Source of the DNA: Candidatus Kapaibacterium sp.
GTDB taxonomy: Bacteria; Bacteroidota; Ignavibacteria; Kapaibacteriales; HRBIN21
Direction: 5' to 3'
Length of the DNA stretch: 9,247 bases
Assembly (NCBI GenBank): GCA_025055465.1
Contig: JANWXA010000017.1
Span: 1 to 9,247 of the forward strand
The notes under the pieces were generated by a model. The model was not told where the DNA came from, ran no database searches, and saw only the letters and a list, made by a program, of their open reading frames with translations. Below are positions 1 through 6,635 of the stretch, piece after piece (position 1 is the first letter of the stretch; every line of letters begins with the position of its first letter). A program made the position numbers and the translations under genes.

Positions 1-2
1 GC

Positions 3-599
3 CGTCTCTTTCTAACTGTGGCTGAGGTAGAATCGCTCCTTGACAGCATAGAGACTACAACGATTGTTGGGTTACGGGATCGGTCTCTCGTCCTCATGAT
101 GTTAGGCTGTGCGTGTTCAGAGCGCGAGCTAGCGGCTGCAGATGTTGGCGATATCCGCCGTCGCGGCCGGCAATGGTTGATTTACGTACAGGGTAAAGGC
201 CGCACGGCCAAGGATGAGGCGGTACCCCTGCCACCCAGGGTGTACGAGGCACTTCGGGCATATCTTAAAGCTCGTGGAGAGCCGAAAAAGGAGGAGCCGT
301 TGTTCCTCAGTCACAGTCCACGCTCATACGGGTGCCGCATGAGCGTGCGTGGAATTCGGGAAGTGATCAACCTTCGCTACAAAGACAGCGGTATCAAGGG
401 GGATCGGCACTTCCGGTTGACCCCTTTCTCGCTTCGGCATACAGCCGGGTTGTTGCTGGCAGAAAGCGGGGCGTCGGTAGACGAAATCATGCGGAGAATG
501 CGCATTCGCTGGCGCCCAACAGCGATGCTGTATTTCCGACAACGTGGGAAGCTGAACAGTGATCCGCGGTTGCAGGAGCTTGTACGATTAGCTCCATGA
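3..599 (+). CDS. Tyrosine recombinase/integrase-fold protein, 5' end outside window, catalytic residues degenerate
   Basis: The reading frame is open to the left edge (first full codon at 3), so the N-terminal arm-binding domain is probably outside the window. What remains matches the catalytic domain of XerC/XerD-type recombinases: an 'FLTVAEVESLL' entry helix, 'GLRDRSLVLMML', a beta-hairpin 'GKGRTAKDEAVPLP' carrying the catalytic lysine, 'LTPFSLRHTAG' and a C-terminal 'TAMLYF' with the nucleophilic tyrosine (codon 531-533). A gapless alignment from memory to the family consensus places serine (117-119) where arginine I should be, phenylalanine (426-428) where the HxxR histidine should be, and isoleucine where the later His/Trp should be. 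The lysine, the second arginine (435-437) and the tyrosine remain. It may be a recombinase with reduced activity, or a DNA-binding derivative. The stop overlaps the next start as ATGA, so the two genes are probably translated together. Fold assignment is confident; activity is doubtful. Confidence 0.8.
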   Translation, partial: RLFLTVAEVESLLDSIETTTIVGLRDRSLVLMMLGCACSERELAAADVGDIRRRGRQWLIYVQGKGRTAKDEAVPLPPRVYEALRAYLKARGEPKKEEPLFLSHSPRSYGCRMSVRGIREVINLRYKDSGIKGDRHFRLTPFSLRHTAGLLLAESGASVDEIMRRMRIRWRPTAMLYFRQRGKLNSDPRLQELVRLAP

Positions 600-2695
600 G
601 TACACCGAGAGGGCGATACGGAAAGATGAGCAGGCGCCTACTGCTGACCATTCTGGGGCTTGTAGCATGTTCGGAGATGCCTACTCGCTTTCTGCTGCCC
701 GAAGTCCCTGTAACGGTGCAGCTACCTCTCATTGACTCGCTGCTGAGCCTCGAAAGTTTGATTGAGGATACAGCACAGCTCCATGTGGACGCTGGCACTG
801 GCAACATTGCATTGGCACTGGAAGGGGAGCTGACTTCGGTTAGTCTGTCTCGGGAGTTAGGGCGTATCGGCGAGTTACGGTTGGAACAGGCGTTTCAGCT
901 CGATGAGGTAGCGGCTCTGCGGGAGCCATTGGAAGGCTGGACTCATGTTGCTGCAGAGCTACCGCTAACGGGGCTGTTTCCGCAACTTCCGGAACCGCCG
1001 GCGAGCAGTGTTATTCCGTCCACAGGGGTACCGGTCTTGGTGGACTCGGCTCTACGGCTGCCACCAGAGGTGCTGGCTGTGGCGTACCGTGGAGGCGAAC
1101 TGCGATTGGTGTTGGGGAACAATTATCCGGTGCCTCTTGTCCTCGACGTTCCTCCTGGGTACGGGCAGTCAGGTGTGGTGCTTCGGACTCCAGGCCATGG
1201 GGAATGGTTTTTCCCACTGACGGAGGCTCAGCGTACGATACCGCCCGGAGAAACTCGGGGCAGAGATGAGGACCCTGACGGGGCTATCCGGGTCCCGCTT
1301 TCTGGGGTAGTGCTTTCGCAGGCTTCGCGGCTCCTTCTGTCGCTTAGCTCGCCGGGTAGTGCAGGGAACAGAGTTGACTACACAGCGGCAAGCGTACTCC
1401 AAGTGTTTGTATCCCCACAGGATGTTACCGTGGAATGGGCACAGGTTCTTCCTGGGGCTTGGGAAACGGAGCTTGTAGTGGAGCTATCGCTTCCCAATGG
1501 TGCGGAAGTAAGTGCTGGCGAGCTACGAGCATTTGCAGCGCATATGGAGCTGAAGAATGGCTTCCCCGTAGGGTTCCATGGAGAGTGGCGTTTCCGACAG
1601 CTCCGGCGCAATGGCGAACCTGTGAGCTGGGATTTCGTTGTTCCTGCCTTTTCTGAGGATAGCCGGCGGCTGCTCCATACGGATCCTCTTTTATTGGTCC
1701 CCGAGCCGGATGACCAGGGGAGTGTTCGCTCTCTTCGGGTCAGCACGTGGCTGCGCGTGCAGCCGCCAGGGGGGCCAGTATATATCCGAGCGGAGCAAGA
1801 GCTGACGGTGCGAGTGGTGGTAGAGAACTGCTCTCTGGGATGGGCCCGTGGCGAGCGCCTCCCGGTGGCCAACTTTGAGGTCCAGGCTGAGTCGGAGGTA
1901 TGGTTGCGAGGAAACTTGGGACTACTTGCTCAGGTGGAGGTAGAACTGGCGGAGCTAATCGTGGAGACTCATCTTGAGAACACGGCTGCCGTCGGCTTCC
2001 GGGTCGAGGGGCGTGCTGAGATTGCTGACCGCAACAAGAATGTTCTGGCAAGCTTGCCCATTCTGCCGCAGAGCGTGCTACCAGCACTGGAGCGCTCGGG
2101 GACAGTGTTGCCACAACGGACCCTATGGGAGCTTCGATACTCGGACGTTCGGCTGACAGCTCGCCCCCGATTTGTGCGCTTTTTCTGGACAATAACGCCG
2201 GAGGAGCGGGGTAGTTGGTTCTTCGCTGATACAAGCCAACTTCGCGGGTATGTGCAAGTGCTTATCCCTATTCGGATCCGGGTGCACCAATTGAGCTACG
2301 AGAACGAATGGACCTTTACGGGTGGGGCAGAGTTACGGCGGCAGGGCCGAAGAGTAGAACGCGCCACTGTAATAGTGGAAGTACGCAATCGGTTCCCGGT
2401 AGCACTACGCTTCCATCTGGTACTGGCAGACACCCTGGGGTTCGTGCGCATTCCGCCAGAGGGAGAGATGTTCTTTGCCGCTGCCCCAGTGACGGTTAGT
2501 GGGGTAGCAGAAGCAGAGCAACACTCCCTTCAGCGCTTTGAGTTAGACGAAAGGCACATCCCCGGTGTACTCCGGGCTGAGCGCTTGTCTATAGCTCTGG
2601 TCGCTCACACGCCGGCACAGCAGTACGTGAGGCTCCGCACATCCGATTATGTCCGTCTCCGGGCAATGCTTCGGGCAGAACTTGTGGTACCGTAG
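596..2695 (+). CDS. Predicted lipoprotein made of repeated beta-rich units, function unknown
   Basis: I do not recognise a named family. The N-terminus has a lipoprotein signal: basic residues (MSRR), a short hydrophobic stretch and a lipobox LVAC with the modified cysteine at residue 25. An alternative start at 626 (residue 11) gives a more typical 14-residue signal and may be the true one; the start at 596 is kept because it overlaps the upstream stop as ATGA, with GGAG about 17 bases upstream. The mature protein is rich in beta-type, valine and leucine-alternating segments, with no membrane helix. A short motif, Asn-x-(Phe/Tyr)-Pro-Val-x-(Leu/Phe), recurs near residues 175, 321 and 598, with a weaker copy near 461 (ENTAAVGF). 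This suggests about four related beta-sandwich units, similar in look to LEA14/WHy-like or other repeated domains of Bacteroidota lipoproteins. The following gene encodes a probable outer-membrane barrel 19 bases downstream, so the two may act together in the envelope. Coding status is confident; function is unknown. Confidence 0.8.
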   Translation: MSTPRGRYGKMSRRLLLTILGLVACSEMPTRFLLPEVPVTVQLPLIDSLLSLESLIEDTAQLHVDAGTGNIALALEGELTSVSLSRELGRIGELRLEQAFQLDEVAALREPLEGWTHVAAELPLTGLFPQLPEPPASSVIPSTGVPVLVDSALRLPPEVLAVAYRGGELRLVLGNNYPVPLVLDVPPGYGQSGVVLRTPGHGEWFFPLTEAQRTIPPGETRGRDEDPDGAIRVPLSGVVLSQASRLLLSLSSPGSAGNRVDYTAASVLQVFVSPQDVTVEWAQVLPGAWETELVVELSLPNGAEVSAGELRAFAAHMELKNGFPVGFHGEWRFRQLRRNGEPVSWDFVVPAFSEDSRRLLHTDPLLLVPEPDDQGSVRSLRVSTWLRVQPPGGPVYIRAEQELTVRVVVENCSLGWARGERLPVANFEVQAESEVWLRGNLGLLAQVEVELAELIVETHLENTAAVGFRVEGRAEIADRNKNVLASLPILPQSVLPALERSGTVLPQRTLWELRYSDVRLTARPRFVRFFWTITPEERGSWFFADTSQLRGYVQVLIPIRIRVHQLSYENEWTFTGGAELRRQGRRVERATVIVEVRNRFPVALRFHLVLADTLGFVRIPPEGEMFFAAAPVTVSGVAEAEQHSLQRFELDERHIPGVLRAERLSIALVAHTPAQQYVRLRTSDYVRLRAMLRAELVVP

Positions 2696-2714
2696 ACAGA
2701 GACGCAGCAGTAAG

Positions 2715-4133
2715 ATGAAAGAGCAGTGGTGGGCGGGGTGGGTATTTCTGGCATTGAGCGCGGTAGCAGATGCACAGCACTTTGGGGAGGCACAGGGCGC
2801 TACGGTGGGTGTTAGCGCTTGGGGTGTGGAAGCGCTGAGTGCTAATCCAGCGGGCATGGTGGGCAGGCCTGGACTGTTGGAGGTTTCACTGCCGGCGCTC
2901 TCAGGAGGAATGCAGGGGCTGACGCTCCGGGAGTATGCCTTCTACTTTGGTGGGATTCAGACCCCGTCTGGGCGACAGCGCCGGCGACTGACCCAGGTAG
3001 ACCGGGAGGCACTGGCATCTTTGCTGGTGAGGAAGCCTCTTTCCGTACAGTTCCGAGTGGAGCCAGTAGCTCTGCTGTGGCGTCCACATCGAGAGCATGC
3101 TCTGGGAATTGGATTAGCTACGCATGGCTGGCTTCGTTCCCAGCTCCCGCACGGCGCAGCCGATGCGGCACGGCAGCCTGTGCTCGGGGCTGATACTCTG
3201 GAACTCCAGGGTGGGACGGCATCTGTTCGGGTCTATTCGGTGGCCACGCTTGCTTATGCCCGGACACTGTGGCAGTTGGTGATGCTGGAGGACGTCCCCT
3301 CCCCATGGCGTCTCGGTGCGTTGCATGGGGGCTTTGCCTTACACGTGTACCGGGGGCACGCCTATGCAGAGCTATTGCCTGGGGGATGGCTGCGCGTTTT
3401 CCCCATAGCTTCATGGCTGTGGGATAGCACGGTCAGCTGGCTCGTTTCCGCAAGACAGAACTGGCACCTTGGGAATGCTGACGCTTCATGGTTGGCAACC
3501 TCGGCTGGTGTAGCTCCCTCCATTGGTTGGGGGATAGGCATCAGCCTCGGAGCACGCTGGGAATGGAAGAATGCAGACACAGTGGAGCCCAGTGCCTTGA
3601 TTGGGTTTTCTCTGGAGCAGCTCGGTTTCCTGCGGTGGGGATTAATGGAGTCCCGGTTAGTGGTTCGGGAGGATACAGTGTCGGGGGTTCTCGGAACGGC
3701 GTGGGATGAGTTGGATGCGCGATATACGCCTCTGCGGGAAAACCACAGCAGAACTGAGGGGGTGCCCTCAGTGCTTCGGCTCGGAGGCGCGGTGGAGTTG
3801 CCTGCTCTCGGTATTGGGATGCCGCTACGTGTGTCGGCGGAATACGCCCATGGTATCGGTGCGCCATGGGCGGGTCGTCGCGTACGTGGGGGGATAGGCC
3901 TACTTTTACGGGGTTCCAACGAATGGGTGCCCTGGTTTGCCATTGGCACTTCCTGGGGGATGGAGGGAGTACCCCAGGTGACGGCGGGAATACGGTGGAT
4001 GCCGCCGAAAATAGGGCCGGTACGGGCTGTTCTAGACGTGGTTACGTGCTCACTCGCTGGCTGGCTTCTGCGCAATAGCGTGAGAAGCACCCACCTGGGA
4101 GCAAGAGTGTGGGGATGGATTGAGGACCTCTAA
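2715..4133 (+). CDS. Predicted outer-membrane beta-barrel protein (DUF5723/PorV-like)
   Basis: The predicted 472-residue protein begins with a clear Sec signal peptide, MKEQWWAGWVFLALSAVADA, with signal peptidase I cleavage likely after Ala-Asp-Ala. The frame is open back to an ATG at 2649, but that would overlap the upstream gene and bury the signal peptide, so 2715 is chosen. After the signal comes 'ALSANPAGM...LLEVSLPALSGGM' and 'YAFYFGG', then a basic segment and 'LTQVDREALASLL'. An early NPAG motif followed by a 'lP' strand and a 'Lt..dk..il' helix is typical, as I remember it, of Bacteroidota outer-membrane proteins annotated DUF5723 or FadL/PorV-like. The rest is a series of glycine-rich alternating strands such as 'GIGISLGARWEWK' and 'LRVSAEYAHGIGAPW', as expected for a barrel. 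It sits 19 bases after the lipoprotein gene and is probably cotranscribed. Its TAA stop overlaps the stop of the convergent asparaginase gene. The exact family and the cargo or role are uncertain. Confidence 0.78.
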   Translation: MKEQWWAGWVFLALSAVADAQHFGEAQGATVGVSAWGVEALSANPAGMVGRPGLLEVSLPALSGGMQGLTLREYAFYFGGIQTPSGRQRRRLTQVDREALASLLVRKPLSVQFRVEPVALLWRPHREHALGIGLATHGWLRSQLPHGAADAARQPVLGADTLELQGGTASVRVYSVATLAYARTLWQLVMLEDVPSPWRLGALHGGFALHVYRGHAYAELLPGGWLRVFPIASWLWDSTVSWLVSARQNWHLGNADASWLATSAGVAPSIGWGIGISLGARWEWKNADTVEPSALIGFSLEQLGFLRWGLMESRLVVREDTVSGVLGTAWDELDARYTPLRENHSRTEGVPSVLRLGGAVELPALGIGMPLRVSAEYAHGIGAPWAGRRVRGGIGLLLRGSNEWVPWFAIGTSWGMEGVPQVTAGIRWMPPKIGPVRAVLDVVTCSLAGWLLRNSVRSTHLGARVWGWIEDL

Positions 4134-5011
4134 CCCTCCTTCCACGGTTCGTCTCGAAAGAGAGCAGTGAAGATGCGCCCATCGGGAGTCCCCATCCCGC
4201 GGTACATGCCGCTTGTTGTGCAGAGGGTGATGCTATTGCCCATCGTGTCAATCCCAATGAGCCCACCGGCACCACCCAGAGTGGCGACCTCTTCCAGTGC
4301 TTCCTGAGCGGCTTCAGCAAGCGTGCGCCTACCCCAGAGCATGCGAGCGTGTACGCTGTAGGCAGTGACAGCTCGAATAAAGTACTCGCCAATCCCTGTG
4401 GTGGAAACAGCACATGAGCGGTTGTCAGCGTAGGTACCGGCCCCGATCAAAGGGGTATCTCCTACGCGCCCCGCTGGCTTTCGTGTTGTGCCGCCGGTAG
4501 AAGTTGCAGCGGCAAGACAGCCGTGGATGTCGAGAGCAACGGCTCCGACAGTGTCATCGGGGATGGAATCGTCGAGTGGTGGTCGGAAATATGAAGGAGG
4601 TACCCGTTCGGCTCCGTGTTGGAGGGCGAAGGTTTCAGCTCCCTCGCTCACCAGGAGGACGTGGGGGGTGTGCTGGGCGACAAGGTGGGCAGCTATGACA
4701 GGGTTACGTAGTGAGCGAACGGCAGCAACTGCTCCAGCACGGCGGGAAGCACCCTCCATGACAGCAGCGTCCATCTCTCTGTGCCCTTCGGCATTTCGTG
4801 CCGAGCCGCGTCCCGCATTGAAGAGCCCAGAGTCTTCCAGTATCTTTACGGCTGCAATGACGGCGTCCAAACTACTGCCCCCGGTGGACAGAATCTGTGC
4901 GCCAGCCTCCACAGAGTGGCGTAGGGCAGTCCGGCATGCGCGTTCCCGCTCGGCAGGAATTGCCCGAAGCTCCCCAGCTCCGCCATGAACCAAAATGTGC
5001 CAAGATTTCAT
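4130..5011 (-). CDS. Isoaspartyl peptidase / plant-type L-asparaginase (Ntn hydrolase)
   Basis: The 293-residue product is a member of the N-terminal-nucleophile asparaginase family, which hydrolyses beta-aspartyl dipeptides (clearing isoaspartate) and L-asparagine to give aspartate. Visible family marks are 'ILVHGGAG' at residues 6-13, 'SSLDAVIAAVKILEDSGLFNAGRGS' split over residues 46-70, 'EMDAAVMEG' at 79-87, and 'DDTVGAVALD' at 152-161. Thr154 should be the autocleavage-exposed nucleophile; the residue before it is Asp, as in glycosylasparaginase, rather than Gly as in E. coli IaaA. 'TSTGGTTRKPAGRVGDTPL' and 'GAGTYADN' form the substrate-binding part, followed by 'TTGIGEYFIR'. The protein is somewhat shorter than the roughly 310-320 residues of E. 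coli IaaA, with a short linker before Thr154. The start at 5011 overlaps the coaX stop as ATGA. The frame is open upstream to 5410, but that extension lies inside coaX and shows no family similarity. Confidence 0.93.
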   Translation of the reverse strand: MKSWHILVHGGAGELRAIPAERERACRTALRHSVEAGAQILSTGGSSLDAVIAAVKILEDSGLFNAGRGSARNAEGHREMDAAVMEGASRRAGAVAAVRSLRNPVIAAHLVAQHTPHVLLVSEGAETFALQHGAERVPPSYFRPPLDDSIPDDTVGAVALDIHGCLAAATSTGGTTRKPAGRVGDTPLIGAGTYADNRSCAVSTTGIGEYFIRAVTAYSVHARMLWGRRTLAEAAQEALEEVATLGGAGGLIGIDTMGNSITLCTTSGMYRGMGTPDGRIFTALFRDEPWKEG

Positions 5012-5832
5012 AGGCTCATCGCATGGAGAGGTTGGACATGTGCTTGAAGCTGTTCGTCGGAGATACGCTCCATGAGACCTTCGATGCCCTCCAAAACAAG
5101 GTACGGCCTGTAAGCAAGTTTCCCACGCCAGCGCCTTCGTAAAATGGAGATAAAGGGCAGACCCCCACCGCCAGTGATGACAATGGCCGGTGGTCGTGGC
5201 GACTTCAGCATATGGGAAAATAGGTCGATAAGCTCCCAGATACCTCCGAGCACACTGGCAAAGGTACCGCTCAGCAGAGCCTCTTCTGTGGTTTTGCCGA
5301 TAGATGGGGGAGGAATATCTGGGGACGCAAGGGCTGGGAGTGCCGCCGTGCCGGCAGACAGAGCCCATAGCTGAAGCGGCACACTGGCGAATATTGCCCC
5401 GCCAATACATTTTCCATCTGTTGAGAGAACGTTGACCGTTATCGCCGTACCACAGTCCACAGTGATTATCGGTGGCTCGAATAGGCGCTGTGCGGCAATC
5501 AATCCCAGTATTCGGTCAATACCGATACCGTGGACGCCTTCATAAGGGAGGAAAGGGTTGGTTGGCGGTAATAGTTCAGGCAACCAGCAGAGCAGGCATT
5601 CCACACTGTGGTGCTGCAGTGCTCGCAGAAGTTGTTGGGACCGCTGAGGGGCCACGGTCGCAATGCATAGCAGAAGCGGGGAGGGGAGCGAGGCCAAGAT
5701 AGTTGCTACGGGGAGCTCCCATGCTGGATCTTGTTCGTATGGGTATGTCACCGTCTGATGGCGATAACGGATTTTGACCCTGCTGTTGCCAAAGTCACAG
5801 AAAACCCGCGTCGAGAATTCATTGGAAGACAT
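5008..5832 (-). CDS. coaX: Type III pantothenate kinase
   Basis: CoaX phosphorylates pantothenate to 4'-phosphopantothenate, the first step of coenzyme A synthesis, using the ASKHA fold and a monovalent cation. The sequence shows the phosphate-1 motif as 'CDFGNSRVK' (Asp13, in place of the usual DVGNT), 'GIGIDR' at residues 102-107, 'ITVDCGTAITVNV' with Asp126, 'GGAIFASVPLQLWALSAGTAALP' in the adenosine-binding half (149 region), 'TTEEALLSG' and 'VITGGGG' at 218-224. The product is 274 residues, close to the usual 250-270. The start at 5832 is preferred over 5883 because CoaX normally begins just before the DxGN motif and a GGGGA stretch lies about 11 bases upstream. It overlaps the birA stop by 14 bases and ends in an ATGA overlap with the asparaginase gene. 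CoaX is insensitive to the CoA feedback that controls type I kinases. birA and coaX are often neighbours, and are fused in some species such as Neisseria. Confidence 0.93.
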   Translation of the reverse strand: MSSNEFSTRVFCDFGNSRVKIRYRHQTVTYPYEQDPAWELPVATILASLPSPLLLCIATVAPQRSQQLLRALQHHSVECLLCWLPELLPPTNPFLPYEGVHGIGIDRILGLIAAQRLFEPPIITVDCGTAITVNVLSTDGKCIGGAIFASVPLQLWALSAGTAALPALASPDIPPPSIGKTTEEALLSGTFASVLGGIWELIDLFSHMLKSPRPPAIVITGGGGLPFISILRRRWRGKLAYRPYLVLEGIEGLMERISDEQLQAHVQPLHAMSL

Positions 5833-6553
5833 ACTGGACGGAATCCCCGTTTGTGAGAACGATGCGGATCCCATGCTGTTCAACCTCCAAGCCTCCGTCG
5901 TCCCTGAGCGCGATGGCGCGCCAAAGCCCTGGATGGCCTTGCAATGTCAGAAGACGCCCCTCTATTTGGAGTAGGGAGCGCCAGCGATGGAAGAGTTCGG
6001 CTGAGGATAAGGAAAGAAGTGCTTCCAGGTTCTGCTTAAGGGGAAACAGGACGTCCTCCGGAGCCAGGTTAAAGCCCAGGAGAGAGAGCGAGGTGGACCT
6101 TGCTGCCAGGGGAGACGGGAATTTGGTTTGGCAGATGTTGATGCCGATGCCGATGATGGAGGCAGGACCATTCGGAATGGCTATATGCTCCACAAGTATT
6201 CCAGCTAATTTTCGCCATGAGCCGTCAGGACATCGTCCGAGCATGTCGTTGGGGAATTTTAGAAGGAACAGCGTAGGGGAGTCTGTCAGCGCTATAATAG
6301 TCTCCCACGTGGCTATAGCCCCCAACGCTATTAGGCCGGGGATGGCCTGCGCAGATAAGGGCTGGAGATGCCGGAGGCCCAAGGAGCAGTAGATGTTTGC
6401 GCCATGGTCACCAATCCAGGGGCGTCCATGACGCCCTCTTCCGCGTTCCTGGTACTGGGCCGAGACAAAGACAGCAGGCAGGTCCCGAAGGAGTTCTCGG
6501 GCGACGTCGTTTGTGGAGGAGACGCTGCCGTAACGGAAATGTGGAATTTCCAT
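5819..6553 (-). CDS. birA: Biotin--[acetyl-CoA-carboxylase] ligase, monofunctional, no DNA-binding domain
   Basis: The enzyme activates biotin with ATP to biotinyl-5'-AMP and attaches it to the carrier protein of acetyl-CoA carboxylase and related carboxylases. The sequence shows 'VSSTNDVAREL' near residue 11, the adenylate-binding loop 'GRGRHGRPW' at residues 38-46, 'KFPNDMLG' at 99-106, catalytic 'RKLAGILVE' with Lys115, and 'IIGIGINI' at 133-140, followed by the small C-terminal beta domain 'EGRLLTLQG'. In the usual KWPND motif, Trp is replaced by Phe. There is no N-terminal helix-turn-helix, so this form should not act as a biotin-operon repressor like E. coli BirA. The start at 6553 is chosen because GGAAG lies five bases upstream; 6565 (four codons longer) is an alternative, and the frame is open further to 6682, but that would overlap the divergent mnmE. 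The product is 244 residues. It is the first gene of a three-gene operon. Confidence 0.92.
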   Translation of the reverse strand: MEIPHFRYGSVSSTNDVARELLRDLPAVFVSAQYQERGRGRHGRPWIGDHGANIYCSLGLRHLQPLSAQAIPGLIALGAIATWETIIALTDSPTLFLLKFPNDMLGRCPDGSWRKLAGILVEHIAIPNGPASIIGIGINICQTKFPSPLAARSTSLSLLGFNLAPEDVLFPLKQNLEALLSLSSAELFHRWRSLLQIEGRLLTLQGHPGLWRAIALRDDGGLEVEQHGIRIVLTNGDSVQYVFQ

Positions 6554-6635
6554 AGTTGCTTCCATAGACGAACGACAGCACACTAAGTGGGGAAAATGCT
6601 TCGTATTTATTTGAGTCCAAGAGTTTCTGAGGGAT
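6554..6635. promoter_or_regulatory. Divergent intergenic gap between birA and mnmE
   Basis: This gap of about 80 bp separates two divergent operons and must hold or overlap promoters for at least one of them, unless they lie in the neighbouring coding regions. An AT-rich stretch around 6602-6615 (CGTATTTATTTGAG) is a candidate melting region. I found no convincing -10/-35 pair and no Bacteroidota-type TAnnTTTG element on either strand. Role inferred from gene orientation only. Confidence 0.4.

Noticed and set aside
3..599. The recombinase as evidence for an integrated element or insertion sequence
   Set aside because: No terminal inverted repeats, direct repeats, tRNA attachment site or other mobile genes are visible, and the downstream genes look chromosomal. 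The left side is cut off, so a larger element cannot be excluded.
1744..1749. CACGTG cores at 1744, 3342, 6306 and 7952 as further parS sites
   Set aside because: The flanking bases do not match the TGTT...AACA arms; the one at 3342 lies in a ten-base palindrome TACACGTGTA but still lacks the parS arms. All are inside coding sequence.
1378..2234. Two 164-codon minus-strand frames opposite the lipoprotein gene
   Set aside because: Both are rich in Pro, Ser and Arg with no recognisable motif and lie antisense to a coherent 699-codon frame.
3362..4090. A 242-codon open frame on the minus strand opposite the barrel gene
   Set aside because: It lies wholly antisense to a convincing gene with signal peptide and barrel pattern, its composition is rich in Pro, Ser, Arg and Thr as expected of a shadow frame, and no motif is visible.
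4488..4988. A 166-codon plus-strand frame opposite the asparaginase gene
   Set aside because: It is antisense to a well-conserved enzyme and has low-complexity Ala, Ser and Arg composition.
5012..5410. N-terminal extension of the asparaginase frame upstream of 5011, possibly a fusion domain
   Set aside because: The extension lies inside coaX in another frame, has no family similarity, and the asparaginase fold starts exactly at MKSWHILVHGGAG.
5853..6392. A 179-codon plus-strand frame opposite birA
   Set aside because: birA on the minus strand has all its catalytic motifs; the plus-strand frame has none.
6602..6615. A Bacteroidota-type TAnnTTTG promoter in the divergent gap
   Set aside because: The AT-rich stretch does not match the spacing of the motif on either strand.
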